Positions 1 through 9,149 of a DNA stretch of 34,964 nucleotides are shown piece after piece. The stretch's first letter is position 1; each line of letters opens with the position of its first letter. The notes under the pieces are model-generated. The model was given only the letters and a program-made list of their open reading frames with translations. It searched no databases and was not told where the DNA came from. Both the position numbers and the translations under genes were made by a program. Where the stretch lies: NCBI GenBank assembly GCA_964427535.1, contig CAYRVF010000047.1, positions 1-34,964 of the forward strand. The letters run 5' to 3'. The DNA is from CAYRVF01 sp964427535 (GTDB lineage: Bacteria > Chloroflexota > Ktedonobacteria > Ktedonobacterales > JADMIN01).

Positions 1-495
1 CCGCTGCCGGAGGCGCAGCTCGATCGCTTCATGCTCAGCATCAGTCTGGGGTATCCGTCGCCCGCGGATGAGGTTGAGATTCTCGACCGCCTGCAACATA
101 GACACCCGGTCGATACGCTGAGCGAGATCATCTCGGCCGATGAGCTGACGGCCATGCAGACGGAGATTCGCGAGGTGCGCGTCGAGCGCGAGCTGCGTGA
201 GTACATCGTCGCGCTTGTGGACGCGACACGCAAGCATTCTAACGTGTATCTCGGCGCCAGCCCGCGCGGCTCGCTCGCCCTCTTCCGCGCGTCGCAGGCC
301 CAGGCGGCGCTACGGGGCAGAGACTACGTCACGCCCGACGACGTGAAGGCGCTCGTCAAGCCCGCACTGTCGCACCGGTTGATCATCGCGCCGGCCGCTC
401 GTGTGCGCGGCGTGACCGCCAGCCTGGTGCTCGACGAAGTGCTGGGCAGCGTGCCCGTGCCGGGCGGCGCCGGCTCGTTCAACGGAAGGCGATAA
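1..495 (+). CDS. MoxR-family AAA+ ATPase, C-terminal part (5' end outside window)
   Basis: The gene is cut by the left window edge. Frame 1 is open from base 1 and begins with LPEAQLDRF, the conserved stretch of MoxR ATPases just after the sensor-1 region, followed by the small helical lid domain. The Walker A and B motifs lie outside the window. MoxR ATPases are thought to act as chaperone-like remodelers for VWA or DUF58 partner proteins. The stop codon at 493-495 is followed after 3 bases by the GTG of the DUF58 gene, so the two are surely co-transcribed and probably translationally coupled. The MoxR-DUF58-transglutaminase order is a widespread bacterial operon. Identity is firm; the substrate is not known. 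Confidence 0.9.
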   Translation, partial: PLPEAQLDRFMLSISLGYPSPADEVEILDRLQHRHPVDTLSEIISADELTAMQTEIREVRVERELREYIVALVDATRKHSNVYLGASPRGSLALFRASQAQAALRGRDYVTPDDVKALVKPALSHRLIIAPAARVRGVTASLVLDEVLGSVPVPGGAGSFNGRR

Positions 496-498
496 TCC

Positions 499-1695
499 GT
501 GCGCGCATGGCAGCTTGTCGGCATCACGCTGCTGATGTGGGTCCTCGCCGTCTTCAATGGGTGGCAGCCGTTCTGGATTCTCACCTATGCCCTCGGCGCC
601 GCGTTCGTGCTGTCGGTCGTGTGGCTGCGCCTGAGCACCAGCGGCCTGACGTTCTCGCGGTCCGCGCTCGGTGGGCGTGCTCAGGTCGGCGAGCGGCTCG
701 AAGAATACCTCGCGCTAGAAAACCACTCGTTTCTGCCCAAGCTGTGGGTGCAGGTCGCCGACGGCTCGACGTTGCCTGGGCATCACGCGGGCTATGTCTC
801 CAGTGTGGGGCCACACCAGCGGATTGCCTGGCGCGCCAAAACGATGTGTCGCCAGCGCGGACGTTATCAGCTCGGCCCGGTGACGGCGACGACCGGCGAC
901 CCGCTAGGCCTCTTCCGCCACGAGTTGCTGCTCGCGCGCGAGCAAGAACTGCTGGTGTTGCCGCCCGTGCTGCCACTGGCGACGCTCGATCTGTTTCCAG
1001 GTATGATGCCCGGCAGAGGGCGCGGCTCGCAACGGTCGCTGCAGACGACGACCAACGTCGTCACGGTGCGCTCGTACGTGCCCGGCGACGCGCTGACGCG
1101 CATCCACTGGCCGAGCACGGCGCGCACCGGACAGTTCATGGTGAAGGAGTTCGACCTCGACCCCACGATCGACGTTGTGATTCTCCTCGACCTTGATCGC
1201 GGCGCGCAGGCGGGCGAAGGCGAGAGCTCCACCGAAGAGTACGGCGTCACGATCGCCGCGAGCATCGCCGCCTATCTGCTGCGCCAGCAGGAGCTCGCGG
1301 TCGGGCTGACGGTGGGCGGGTCCCGAGAGGCGCCGCTGCCGCTGGATCGGGGCGAGCGGCAGCTCGAGCGCACCCTCGAACAACTCGCGGTTGCCCGGCC
1401 CGACGTGGCGGCGCCGCTAGCCGAGACACTGACCGCGGAGGGAACACGCCTGACCCGCAATACGGTGCTCGTCGTCATTACACCGTCGACCAACCTGGAC
1501 TGGCCCCAGGCGCTCAACCATCTGCAGCGCCGGGGTGTGCGGCCGGTCGTCGTGATGCTCGATCCCAGCACGTTCGACACCGCCTTTGGCGACAATACGC
1601 GGGCGCATAACATGCTCTCGGCCGCTGGTGTGCCGTCTATTGGCGTGCAGCGCGGAGATCCGCTGGTGCATGTGCTCGAACAGGGTCCGCGCTAG
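499..1695 (+). CDS. DUF58 domain membrane protein (MoxR partner)
   Basis: A 398-residue protein starting at GTG 499, with GGAAGG just upstream in the end of the moxR gene. Two hydrophobic segments lie at about residues 5-22 and 26-44. A cytoplasmic region follows with the DUF58 signature around residues 190-220 (R-S-Y-x-P-G-D, then I-H-W-x-S-T-A-R), and then a VWA-like fold with VVILLDLDRG around residue 230. DUF58 proteins pair with MoxR ATPases and with membrane transglutaminases in envelope-related operons; their biochemical role is unresolved. The gene sits between moxR (3-base gap) and the transglutaminase (40-base gap), as expected for the operon. The family call is firm. Confidence 0.9.
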   Translation: MRAWQLVGITLLMWVLAVFNGWQPFWILTYALGAAFVLSVVWLRLSTSGLTFSRSALGGRAQVGERLEEYLALENHSFLPKLWVQVADGSTLPGHHAGYVSSVGPHQRIAWRAKTMCRQRGRYQLGPVTATTGDPLGLFRHELLLAREQELLVLPPVLPLATLDLFPGMMPGRGRGSQRSLQTTTNVVTVRSYVPGDALTRIHWPSTARTGQFMVKEFDLDPTIDVVILLDLDRGAQAGEGESSTEEYGVTIAASIAAYLLRQQELAVGLTVGGSREAPLPLDRGERQLERTLEQLAVARPDVAAPLAETLTAEGTRLTRNTVLVVITPSTNLDWPQALNHLQRRGVRPVVVMLDPSTFDTAFGDNTRAHNMLSAAGVPSIGVQRGDPLVHVLEQGPR

Positions 1696-1735
1696 CCATT
1701 CCGGCTGAGGCCCGTCCGAAACGGAGAGCGACTCG

Positions 1736-4081
1736 ATGCAGACCTCGACGCGAATGCCTCGAACTGAGCAGGAGAGGCGCTCGAACGGCACCCCTCAGCC
1801 CTGGTTTCGCTGGAAGCCCGACGATGGATTCCTCACGCTGATTCTGCTGGCGCTGATCGTCTTCATCACGATCGCCAGCATCCAGAGCGTCACCCCGCCG
1901 CTGGCGCCAGGTCTGCACGTGTTGACCGGCACGACGTTTGTAGGCCTGGTGCTCGGGTATGTCGCGGTGCAACAGGGACGGCTGCCGCATGGGGTGGTCC
2001 ATTGCCTCGCGCTCGGGCTGGGCATCTTCTACGCGTTCAACGCGACCGCTGGCGAGGTGCTCGACGGCGACATGGGTGCGCTTTGGGCGCATACAGTACG
2101 ATGGGTACGGATCTCTCTCCTGCGCGGCGGTCAGAGCAACGACAACGCCGTCTTTGTCCTGTTTCTGGCGATCTTGACGCTCGTGCTCGCATACCTGAGC
2201 GTGTGGCTGGTGCTGCGTGCGCGACGGCCCTGGCTGGCGGTGCTGGCCAACATCGTAGTCCTACTCATCAACCTGAACTTCACCACCTCGGACAAATACA
2301 TCTATCTGCTGCTCTTCCTCCTCTTCGCGCTGCTGCTCTTCGTGCGCTTCACACTGGCCGAGAACATCCGACAGTGGCGGATGCGCGGCATTCGTTTCTC
2401 GCCCGACCTGAGCTGGGATTTCATGCAGGCGGGCGCGATCTTCGCGGTGATCGTGCTGTTGCTGGCGTATCTGCTGCCAGCCGGAACAGGCAGTCAGGCG
2501 CTACAATCGGCTTTCAACTCGCCGACCTCGCCGTGGAACGCCCTGCAAGCTCGTCTCGCGGGCATGTTCAGTGGTGTCACCGGCAAGGGCACCGGACAGG
2601 CTGGAGCGTTTTTCGGGTCGTCGCTGCATCTCTCCAACTCGGTCGATCTGCCGACGCAGCAGATTCTGCACTACACTGTGACCGTGGGCAACGATAGCAC
2701 ACAGTATCTGCTCACGCAGACCTTCGATTCCTACGACGGCGTCTCGAACTGGTCGGCCACGCCGAGCACGCCGCATCGGGTGGCTGCCAACGTCGCACAG
2801 GTGTCGTCGACCTCCACGTTCAAACTGGACACCTACAGCGTCACGTTCGATCAGGTGCCGCAAGGTGGGCAGGGCTTCCTCTTTGCGCCCGGTGACGAGG
2901 CGGCGCTCTTCACCGTGCCGAGCGCGGTTTCCCTCAGCAGCAGCGCCCACGTGCCGACCATGTGGCAGGCGCAGTCCGCTCTTCCCCAAGGGGCGCGTGT
3001 TACCGCGCAGGGGTATGTCTCGATTGCCACAGAAGATCAGCTGCGGCAGGTGCCCTATCCGAACCAGGCGCAGGGGACTAGCGGCGATTATTCGCGGGCG
3101 CTGGTCGACGAGTACCTGCCTTCTGATGAGTCCTACATTCCACCGGCGGTGCGCGACGCGGCGAAACAGGCCGTCGCGGGCACGTCGAACATGTATGACG
3201 CGGCGGTCGCGCTCGAAGATTATTTGCGCGTCTTCACCTACAGCACGCACAACCCTGACCCGCCCGCTAACGTGGATGAGATGACGTGGTTTCTGCAGCA
3301 GAAGCGCGGGTTCTGCACGCTCTTTGCGTCGGCGATGGCGCTAATGGCACGCTACGAGGGTATGCCAGCGCGGCTCGCGAGTGGATTCGCGTCAGGGACG
3401 TTCGACCCGAAGACGTCGAGCTACATCGTGCGTGGCACACAGGCGCACACCTGGACCCAAATTTATTTCGGCAAGTATGGCTGGATCAACTTTGAGCCGA
3501 CGCAGACTTTCGCCAAGTTCAACCGGCAGATCGCGACCCCCGGAAGCTCCACCGCGCAGGCGACTCCGGGCGTGAACCCAAACGCGAATCAGAATCAAAA
3601 GCCGAACGGCGTCCATGACAACGGCGGCAACAATAGCGCGACGGCTGGCGGCTCCGCATCGCCGGTGGTGGAGGCGGGCGCTGGCCTGACGCTGCTGGTC
3701 GTGGTGTTGCTGCTGGTGGCGGCGGTGTTCCTCATGTGGTGGCGGGCGCTCTACCGTGGCCTGTCACCCGTCGCCATGGCGTTCGCACGTGTGGCGCGGC
3801 TGGGCGCCTGGGCTGGCGCGCCGCCACGCCGCTCGCAGACACCGACTGAGTACGCTCAGCGCCTGGGGACCGTCATTCCCACGCAGCAGGCGACGCTCGA
3901 CTTGCTCGCGGACAGGTATACCCAAGAGCGCTGGGGAGGCATCGCGCCGGATGAGAGCGACATCGAGGTCGCGACGCTGTACGATCAGGTGCAGCGCTCG
4001 ATGTTGCCACTGATCAGCGCACGGCTACGTGAGCTTCCAGGCAAGGCCATGCGGTTGTTGCGGCGCGGGCGCAGAGGCTGA
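1736..4081 (+). CDS. Membrane-anchored transglutaminase-like protein (TgpA type) with C-terminal DUF4129-like tail
   Basis: A 781-residue protein. The N-terminal third (about residues 30-250) is a run of hydrophobic helices. An extracytoplasmic region follows with a transglutaminase-core domain at about residues 470-600. A single membrane segment near residues 640-668 leads into a cytoplasmic tail that resembles DUF4129. Catalytic candidates are C527 (in RGFCTLFASAM) and H571 (in QAHTWTQIYF). The third position is E587 in NFEPTQ, where many relatives have Asp (DPT). The start at ATG 1736 follows GGAGAG. It is the third gene of the MoxR-DUF58-transglutaminase operon. TgpA of Pseudomonas is an inner-membrane protein with a periplasmic transglutaminase domain; the physiological substrate here is unknown. 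The domain call is strong, the function inferred. Confidence 0.9.
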   Translation: MQTSTRMPRTEQERRSNGTPQPWFRWKPDDGFLTLILLALIVFITIASIQSVTPPLAPGLHVLTGTTFVGLVLGYVAVQQGRLPHGVVHCLALGLGIFYAFNATAGEVLDGDMGALWAHTVRWVRISLLRGGQSNDNAVFVLFLAILTLVLAYLSVWLVLRARRPWLAVLANIVVLLINLNFTTSDKYIYLLLFLLFALLLFVRFTLAENIRQWRMRGIRFSPDLSWDFMQAGAIFAVIVLLLAYLLPAGTGSQALQSAFNSPTSPWNALQARLAGMFSGVTGKGTGQAGAFFGSSLHLSNSVDLPTQQILHYTVTVGNDSTQYLLTQTFDSYDGVSNWSATPSTPHRVAANVAQVSSTSTFKLDTYSVTFDQVPQGGQGFLFAPGDEAALFTVPSAVSLSSSAHVPTMWQAQSALPQGARVTAQGYVSIATEDQLRQVPYPNQAQGTSGDYSRALVDEYLPSDESYIPPAVRDAAKQAVAGTSNMYDAAVALEDYLRVFTYSTHNPDPPANVDEMTWFLQQKRGFCTLFASAMALMARYEGMPARLASGFASGTFDPKTSSYIVRGTQAHTWTQIYFGKYGWINFEPTQTFAKFNRQIATPGSSTAQATPGVNPNANQNQKPNGVHDNGGNNSATAGGSASPVVEAGAGLTLLVVVLLLVAAVFLMWWRALYRGLSPVAMAFARVARLGAWAGAPPRRSQTPTEYAQRLGTVIPTQQATLDLLADRYTQERWGGIAPDESDIEVATLYDQVQRSMLPLISARLRELPGKAMRLLRRGRRG

Positions 4082-4290
4082 GGCGCGTGGGCGAGACGCG
4101 TCTCGCATCAACAACTCCGCGGTTTCGTCGGTGCGGATGGGACGCACGCCTCGCCGTGACCCACCTCCCGCTTTCATGTAGCCGGATTGACGCGCCCCAA
4201 ACAGAATAGACGTACGACAGACGGCGACAGCTCTCCCCAGGACGTGCATGACGGGTGCCACCTCGATGTGGGGCAGGCGCCCGCGTGGCG

Positions 4291-4296
4291 TATACT
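4291..4296 (+). promoter_or_regulatory. Possible -10 box of polA
   Basis: TATACT lies 59 bases before the polA start in the 273-base gap after the transglutaminase gene. No convincing -35 box is found 16-18 bases upstream, so this is a weak call. The rest of 4082-4354 holds no gene I can support. Confidence 0.25.
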
Positions 4297-4354
4297 GAAG
4301 GAACATGGGCGGTGAGCGCGTAGGGGGCGGCGAGCAACAGAGGCGAGGAGCACG

Positions 4355-7300
4355 ATGAGCCAGGCAGCGCAGGCGGATGGCCAAACACAAGAGCGAGCAC
4401 GACTGGACGAAGCGCCAGCGGCCGACGTACCAACGTTGGTGCTGCTGGATGGGCATGCCCTCTATCACCGCGCGTTTCACGCATTCCCTGAGGAGATGAG
4501 CACGACCAGCGGCGAGCCGACAAACGCCGTCTTTGGCTTCACGCGCATGTTGCTGGATGTCTTCCGCTACATCAAGCCCGAGTATCTTGCGCTCGCCTTC
4601 GACCGGCCGACGCCGACGTTCCGCCATAAAGCATTTGGTCCATACAAGGCGCATCGCCCGCCGCTGCCCGACTCGATGCGCGCGCAGTTCGCACGTGTGC
4701 GCGAGGTAGTGGCCGCGTTCAACATTCCGGTGTATGAGATCGACGGGTACGAGGCCGACGACGTGCTCGGGACGCTCTCGCTGCAGGCGGAGCGCGAGCA
4801 CACCCGCACGGTGATCGCGACGGGCGACCTCGACACACTGCAACTCGTCGATCCATGGATTCGGGTGACGTTTGCCCGCTCGCCTCGTCGGGGGGAGTTC
4901 GAGTATTTCGACGAGGACGCGGTGCGTGCGCGCTACGGCTTCGACCCAGTGCGATTGGTCGATTACAAGGCGCTCGTCGGCGACACGTCCGATAATATCC
5001 CTGGTGTGCCCGGCATTGGCCAGAAGACCGCGACCAAGTTGATCGAGGACTTCGGCACGCTCGAAAACATCCTCGAACACCTCGACGCCTTGCCGCCGCG
5101 TGCGCGCGCGTCGTTGCAGGAACACGCCGAGCAGGCCAGGCAGAGCAAATACCTCGCGACAATCGTACGGACTGTGCCGATCACTCTCGATCTCGAGGGC
5201 GCGCGCGCTCTGCGCTACGATCCAGACGCCGCCCGCAAGCTGATGTATGAGCTGGAGTTCTACAGTCTGGCTGACCGGCTGCCTCGGCGTGCGGATGCGA
5301 GCGGCGAGGCCATGTTGGAGTTGTCCGAGGTGACGGAGACCCCTGTAGACCTCAACCCCTCAGGCGAGGTCGTCACCAGAGACGCCACTGAGCCAGAGCC
5401 AGACGGGGCGATGCAGCTCAGCCTGTTCGAGGCGTCGGACCTGCAGGCGCTCGCCGAAGAGGGCGAGCCGTTGCCTGAGAGGCGCCAGCCCGAGCGACGC
5501 GCCACGCCATCCACCCCCACAGGGACAAATACGCTGATCGTGCGGACTCCCGAGGCGCTGGACGTGCTCGCGCGATCGCTGGCGTCCGCTGGCATGTTCG
5601 CGTTTGACCTCGAGACCGACTCCACGAACGAGATGCAGGCTGGCATCGTCGGGCTGTCGTTTAGCTCGGGCGAGGGCGAGGCGTATTACATCCCCGTCGG
5701 GCACACGACGACGGCGACTGGCGAGGAGCCGGGGCCGCAGCTCGCCATTGCGGATGTGGTCGAGCGGTTGCGTCCGGTGCTCTCTGACGAGTCGGTTGGC
5801 AAGGTGGGGCACAACGCCAAGTTCGACATGATGGTGCTCGCGCGTCATGGCGTATGGGTGCGTGGACTGCGCTTCGATACGATGATCGCGGCGTACCTGC
5901 TCAATCCGGGGCGGCGCGGTCTTGGCCTCAAGGAGCAAGCATTCGAGAACCTTGGCATCGTGATGACGCAGATCACCGAGCTGATCGGCAAGGGCAGCAA
6001 GCAGATCTCGATGGCGGCGACGCCGGTGCGTGCTGCTGCCGACTATGCCGGGATGGATGCCGACGTCACCCTGCGCCTGATGCACCATCTGGAGCCGCAG
6101 TTACAGCAGCGCGGGCTGGACGAGCTCTTCCGCACGATCGAGGTGCCACTCGTGCCGGTGCTCGGCATGATGGAACTGGCGGGTATTCTGGTCGATCCCG
6201 CGTTCCTGCGGCGCATGGGCCGCGAACTGGAAGAGCAGATGAGCGCGCTGGTCGACGATGTGTATCAGGCAGTTGGGCATCAGTTCAACATTAACTCGAC
6301 CAAGCAGCTTAGCGAGTTGCTCTTTGGTGAGCTGAAGCTGCCACACGGGCGCAAGAACAAGACCGGATATTCGGTCGAGGCTGAGGTGCTCGAAGGGCTG
6401 CGCGGTCTGCATCCCGTGGTGGACGGCATTCTCGAATACCGCCAGATGAGCAAGCTGAAATCGACGTATGTGGATGGTCTTCTGGAGCTGATCGACCCGG
6501 ACGATCATCGGGTGCATACCTCGTTCAACCAGACCATCGCGAGCACGGGGCGGCTCAGCTCGTCGAATCCGAACCTGCAGAACATTCCCGTGCGAACCGA
6601 GGCCGGTAAGCGCATCCGGCGTTCCTTCCTGGCGGATCCCGGCACCTATCTGCTGACGGCAGACTACTCGCAGATCGAGCTGCGCATATTGGCGCACATC
6701 ACACGCGAGCCCGCGCTCGTCGAGGCGTTCGAGCAGGACCTGGATATTCACGCCGCCACTGCTGCCCAGCTCTTCAAGACGGATGTGGCGAACGTCACGC
6801 CCGATCAGCGTCGTCTGGCGAAGACGGTCAACTTTGCCGTGCTCTACGGTCAATCGGCCTTTGGGCTGGCGCGCGTGACGGGGATGAGCAACGCCGACGC
6901 CGCCGAGTTCATTCGCAACTATGAGCGGACCTTCCCGCAGGTGCGCCACTACGTGGAAGATACGCTGCATCAGGCACGCACGCAGGGCTTCGTGCAGACG
7001 CTGATGGGCCGTAAACGCCTCATCCAGGATCTCGCCGGTCTGCCAGCCGTGCAGCGCCAGGCGGCCGAGCGCGAGGCCATCAACATGCCAATTCAGGGCA
7101 CCAATGCCGACATGATCAAGCTTGCCATGATCCGTCTGCAGCAGCAGCTCGACGAGCTAGACCTGCGTGCGCGCATGATCTTGCAGGTACACGACGAGCT
7201 TGTGCTCGAAGTGCCGGACGACGATATCGAGCTAGTGAGTAATCTGGTCCGCGGCGCAATGACGGAGGCAATCAAGCTCAGTGTGCCCGTGAAGGTGGAG

Positions 7301-7369
7301 ATGAAGCTCGGGCGCAACTGGTACGAGGTCAGGCCGCTCGATCTGGCCGCCATGCAGACGACGAGCTGA
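4355..7369 (+). CDS. polA: DNA polymerase I with 5' nuclease and intact 3'-5' proofreading domain
   Basis: A 1004-residue protein carrying all three Pol I domains. The 5' nuclease (FEN) domain spans about residues 25-310, with the GVPGIGQKTA helix-hairpin-helix. The 3'-5' exonuclease spans about 390-590, with Exo I FDLETDS (D418, E420), Exo II GHNAKFD and Exo III YAGMDAD, so proofreading is predicted to be active, unlike Taq PolA. The polymerase domain spans about 600-1000, with motif A DYSQIELR (D770), the O-helix KTVNFAVLYGQ and motif C QVHDE (D947, E948). A low-complexity acidic linker of about 80 residues (about 315-390) joins the nuclease and exonuclease domains and explains the length above the usual 880-930. 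The ATG at 4355 follows GAGGAG. It acts in Okazaki-fragment processing and excision repair. A small gap separates it from the convergent psiE-like gene. Confidence 0.98.
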   Translation: MSQAAQADGQTQERARLDEAPAADVPTLVLLDGHALYHRAFHAFPEEMSTTSGEPTNAVFGFTRMLLDVFRYIKPEYLALAFDRPTPTFRHKAFGPYKAHRPPLPDSMRAQFARVREVVAAFNIPVYEIDGYEADDVLGTLSLQAEREHTRTVIATGDLDTLQLVDPWIRVTFARSPRRGEFEYFDEDAVRARYGFDPVRLVDYKALVGDTSDNIPGVPGIGQKTATKLIEDFGTLENILEHLDALPPRARASLQEHAEQARQSKYLATIVRTVPITLDLEGARALRYDPDAARKLMYELEFYSLADRLPRRADASGEAMLELSEVTETPVDLNPSGEVVTRDATEPEPDGAMQLSLFEASDLQALAEEGEPLPERRQPERRATPSTPTGTNTLIVRTPEALDVLARSLASAGMFAFDLETDSTNEMQAGIVGLSFSSGEGEAYYIPVGHTTTATGEEPGPQLAIADVVERLRPVLSDESVGKVGHNAKFDMMVLARHGVWVRGLRFDTMIAAYLLNPGRRGLGLKEQAFENLGIVMTQITELIGKGSKQISMAATPVRAAADYAGMDADVTLRLMHHLEPQLQQRGLDELFRTIEVPLVPVLGMMELAGILVDPAFLRRMGRELEEQMSALVDDVYQAVGHQFNINSTKQLSELLFGELKLPHGRKNKTGYSVEAEVLEGLRGLHPVVDGILEYRQMSKLKSTYVDGLLELIDPDDHRVHTSFNQTIASTGRLSSSNPNLQNIPVRTEAGKRIRRSFLADPGTYLLTADYSQIELRILAHITREPALVEAFEQDLDIHAATAAQLFKTDVANVTPDQRRLAKTVNFAVLYGQSAFGLARVTGMSNADAAEFIRNYERTFPQVRHYVEDTLHQARTQGFVQTLMGRKRLIQDLAGLPAVQRQAAEREAINMPIQGTNADMIKLAMIRLQQQLDELDLRARMILQVHDELVLEVPDDDIELVSNLVRGAMTEAIKLSVPVKVEMKLGRNWYEVRPLDLAAMQTTS

Positions 7370-7383
7370 TCAGCGGCTCCCGG

Positions 7384-7983
7384 TCATTCCACGAATGTGT
7401 CCAGGTCGTCTTGAGAAGCGGTATCTTGACGGTGCTGGTCGGCAACGCCGTCCAACAGGCGTAGGGTCACTCCGAGTGCGATGACAATCGCCGCGTTGAC
7501 GACCAGCTCGATCATATCGTTGCGAAACTCGGTGTCGACGATGGTGATTTGTCCGCTGATGGAGAGGCGCGCGCCGACGGCGAGAATGCCGCGTGTCGCC
7601 GAGATGATGCCGATAAAGAGAAACGGCTTGAGGCTGGTCGCTCGCGTTCGCAGATAGTTGACGACGGTGCTCATCACTTCGAGAATGATCAGCGTGAGCA
7701 GCAAGTCGCTCACGAAGCTGATGATGGAGTTTGCCAAGGCGCCAATGCTCGCCGCGCCGAGGCCCTTCTGCGTCAGTGTCGAAATCGTGATGCTAAGGTT
7801 CGCGATGGCGAACAGGAGCGACAGTATCGCGGCCACCAGAAACGCAATGCCGACCACCACATAGATGGCGGAGTCGGTCTCTTCGAGGAGACGTGTCCAG
7901 ACATCTCTGGGGCCACGACGGCGAGGCCGGCGCTGTGACTGCGACGACCCCGTCGGAGGAGCGGGTGGAGCCTTGTTCGCCAT
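7384..7983 (-). CDS. PsiE-like (phosphate-starvation-inducible family) membrane protein
   Basis: About 199 residues from ATG 7983. A short Pro/Arg-rich cytoplasmic N-terminus is followed by four predicted membrane helices: IYVVVGIAFLVAAILSLLF, the ISFVSDLLLTLIILEVM region, the FLFIGIISATRGILAVGA region and LVVNAAIVIALGVTLRLL. The pattern and the LLLTLIILEVMSTVVNYLR stretch are typical of the PsiE family, whose molecular role is unknown. The same frame can be extended to a GTG at 8112 with an apparent Shine-Dalgarno, but that GGGGAGG is the arm of a terminator hairpin for dedA, so I prefer the downstream ATG. A TATACT on the minus strand (8059-8054) could be its -10 box. Family call moderate; start uncertain. 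Confidence 0.75.
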   Translation of the reverse strand: MANKAPPAPPTGSSQSQRRPRRRGPRDVWTRLLEETDSAIYVVVGIAFLVAAILSLLFAIANLSITISTLTQKGLGAASIGALANSIISFVSDLLLTLIILEVMSTVVNYLRTRATSLKPFLFIGIISATRGILAVGARLSISGQITIVDTEFRNDMIELVVNAAIVIALGVTLRLLDGVADQHRQDTASQDDLDTFVE

Positions 7984-8102
7984 ATCCTGCCATCCAGTCC
8001 GAATATGTTGCGCCATCGGTGCGGCGTGGCTCAGGTTGCCCTGCGTTGGTAGAAGTATATCTGTGTGGGACAAGCCTCGTACGGCTACGATTCTCGCCAC
8101 CG

Positions 8103-8146
8103 GAAAAGACACATCGCGCCTCCCCTGCCTGCGGGGAGACGCGATG
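8103..8146 (-). terminator. Intrinsic terminator downstream of dedA
   Basis: CATCGCG (8112-8118) pairs with CGCGATG (8140-8146), and CTCCCC (8120-8125) with GGGGAG (8133-8138), around a 7-base loop. This gives a 13-pair stem with one mismatch. On the minus strand it is followed by TGTCTTTTCC. It lies 35 bases after the dedA stop and would separate dedA from the psiE-like gene. Confidence 0.7.
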
Positions 8147-8181
8147 ACGGGTGTACCAGAGAAGCGACGCGAGTCACGGTA

Positions 8182-8847
8182 CTAGCGACGCGCGCGAGCG
8201 GGCGGCTGCTCCATCGTGCTCCGACGCTCCGCCCGGCGATCCTTCGTGATGTGATGGTAGACGTAGTAGACGATGGCGATGACGAGCAGCACGCCAATCA
8301 CCAGGTCGGCGCCGTGGAAGGCAGTGCTAAGGCTCTCGAACTTGGAGCCGAGCTTGTATCCCAGGAAGGCCAGGGCAAACGTCCACGGAAGTGAGCCGAG
8401 TAGCGTGAACAGCCCAAACTGGAAGAAGTTCATGCGATAGATGCCAGCGGGAAGCGAGATGTAGGTGCGGATGACCGGCAGCAGGCGCGAGAAGAAGGCG
8501 ACCGGCGCACCGTACTTCGCGAACCACCGGTCCGCACGCTCAGAGTCCGCACGCGAGATGAGGATGTACTTGCCATACTTCAATAGCAGCGGCCGGCCGC
8601 CGGCTGCGCCGATAATATAGGCAACCGTCGAGCCGATGACACAGCCAACCGCACCGGCGATTCCGACGCCCACCAGCGAGAACCGATCGGGATATTTGAA
8701 GGCATAATAGCCCGCGAGCGGCATGACAATCTCACTAGGCAGCGGAATACAGCAGCTTTCGAGCGCCATCGCCAGGACGATGCCGGCGTAGCCCAACGTT
8801 AGATACCAGTTTTGTATCAAAGTCTGCAAAGTCTGGGTTATACTCAC
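8182..8847 (-). CDS. DedA-family integral membrane protein (SNARE-associated/VTT domain)
   Basis: About 221 residues. Family hallmarks are the N-terminal re-entrant region ESCCIPLPSEIVMPLAGYYA, the central gene-family motif FFSRLLPVIRTYISLPAG with its conserved Arg and Pro, and a glycine-rich helix next to it. The C-terminus is basic and ends in Arg-rich residues. DedA proteins support envelope integrity and membrane potential; several act as flippases for polyprenyl phosphate or phospholipids. The frame can open at GTG 8856, but the only ribosome site (GAGGAG, 8861-8856) overlaps that codon. GTG 8847, with 8-base spacing, is the better start. A 10-bp hairpin lies directly upstream of the ribosome site and a terminator follows the gene. 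Confidence 0.92.
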   Translation of the reverse strand: MSITQTLQTLIQNWYLTLGYAGIVLAMALESCCIPLPSEIVMPLAGYYAFKYPDRFSLVGVGIAGAVGCVIGSTVAYIIGAAGGRPLLLKYGKYILISRADSERADRWFAKYGAPVAFFSRLLPVIRTYISLPAGIYRMNFFQFGLFTLLGSLPWTFALAFLGYKLGSKFESLSTAFHGADLVIGVLLVIAIVYYVYHHITKDRRAERRSTMEQPPARARR

Positions 8848-8862
8848 CAGGCTCACTCCTCA

Positions 8863-8896
8863 ACGTTCGCGCTAGCTGCGGCGGATGCGCGAACGT
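8863..8896 (-). promoter_or_regulatory. Hairpin in the dedA leader
   Basis: ACGTTCGCGC (8863-8872) and GCGCGAACGT (8887-8896) are a perfect 10-bp inverted repeat with a 14-base loop. It ends one base before the dedA Shine-Dalgarno. It could be an operator or an RNA structure that controls access to the ribosome site; no regulator is identified. Confidence 0.5.
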
Positions 8897-9069
8897 ATAT
8901 GTGTGTAGGCCGCACCGCCCGAATCCTTGCCGCCTCATATTTCTCTGGTCGCGATCAGCGGACCCACCGCAGAGTAGCATAAGCCTCGCCATCCACGCAA
9001 GCGAGCGTGACATTCGTCCTCAGCGCGTCTCGCGCTCTTATTTGGAACATGTGAAGAGTGGTGAAGAGT

Positions 9070-9109
9070 CGCGAACAACACGAAGCCGCGACGCAAAGCG
9101 CATCGCGGC
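9070..9109 (-). terminator. Probable terminator downstream of lexA
   Basis: GCCGCGA (9085-9091) pairs with TCGCGGC (9103-9109). On the minus strand the stem is followed by TTCGTGTTGTT. It sits about 40 bases after the lexA stop. The T tract is interrupted, so the call is moderate. Confidence 0.5.
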
Positions 9110-9149
9110 CGAGGTGTGCGAGTGTGCGAGCCAGGCGGGGTAGAGCTAG

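Noticed and set aside
7984..8112. N-terminal extension of the PsiE-like gene to GTG 8112 with an apparent GGGGAGG ribosome site
   Set aside because: The GGGGAGG is one arm of the dedA terminator hairpin, and the added residues do not look like part of the family.
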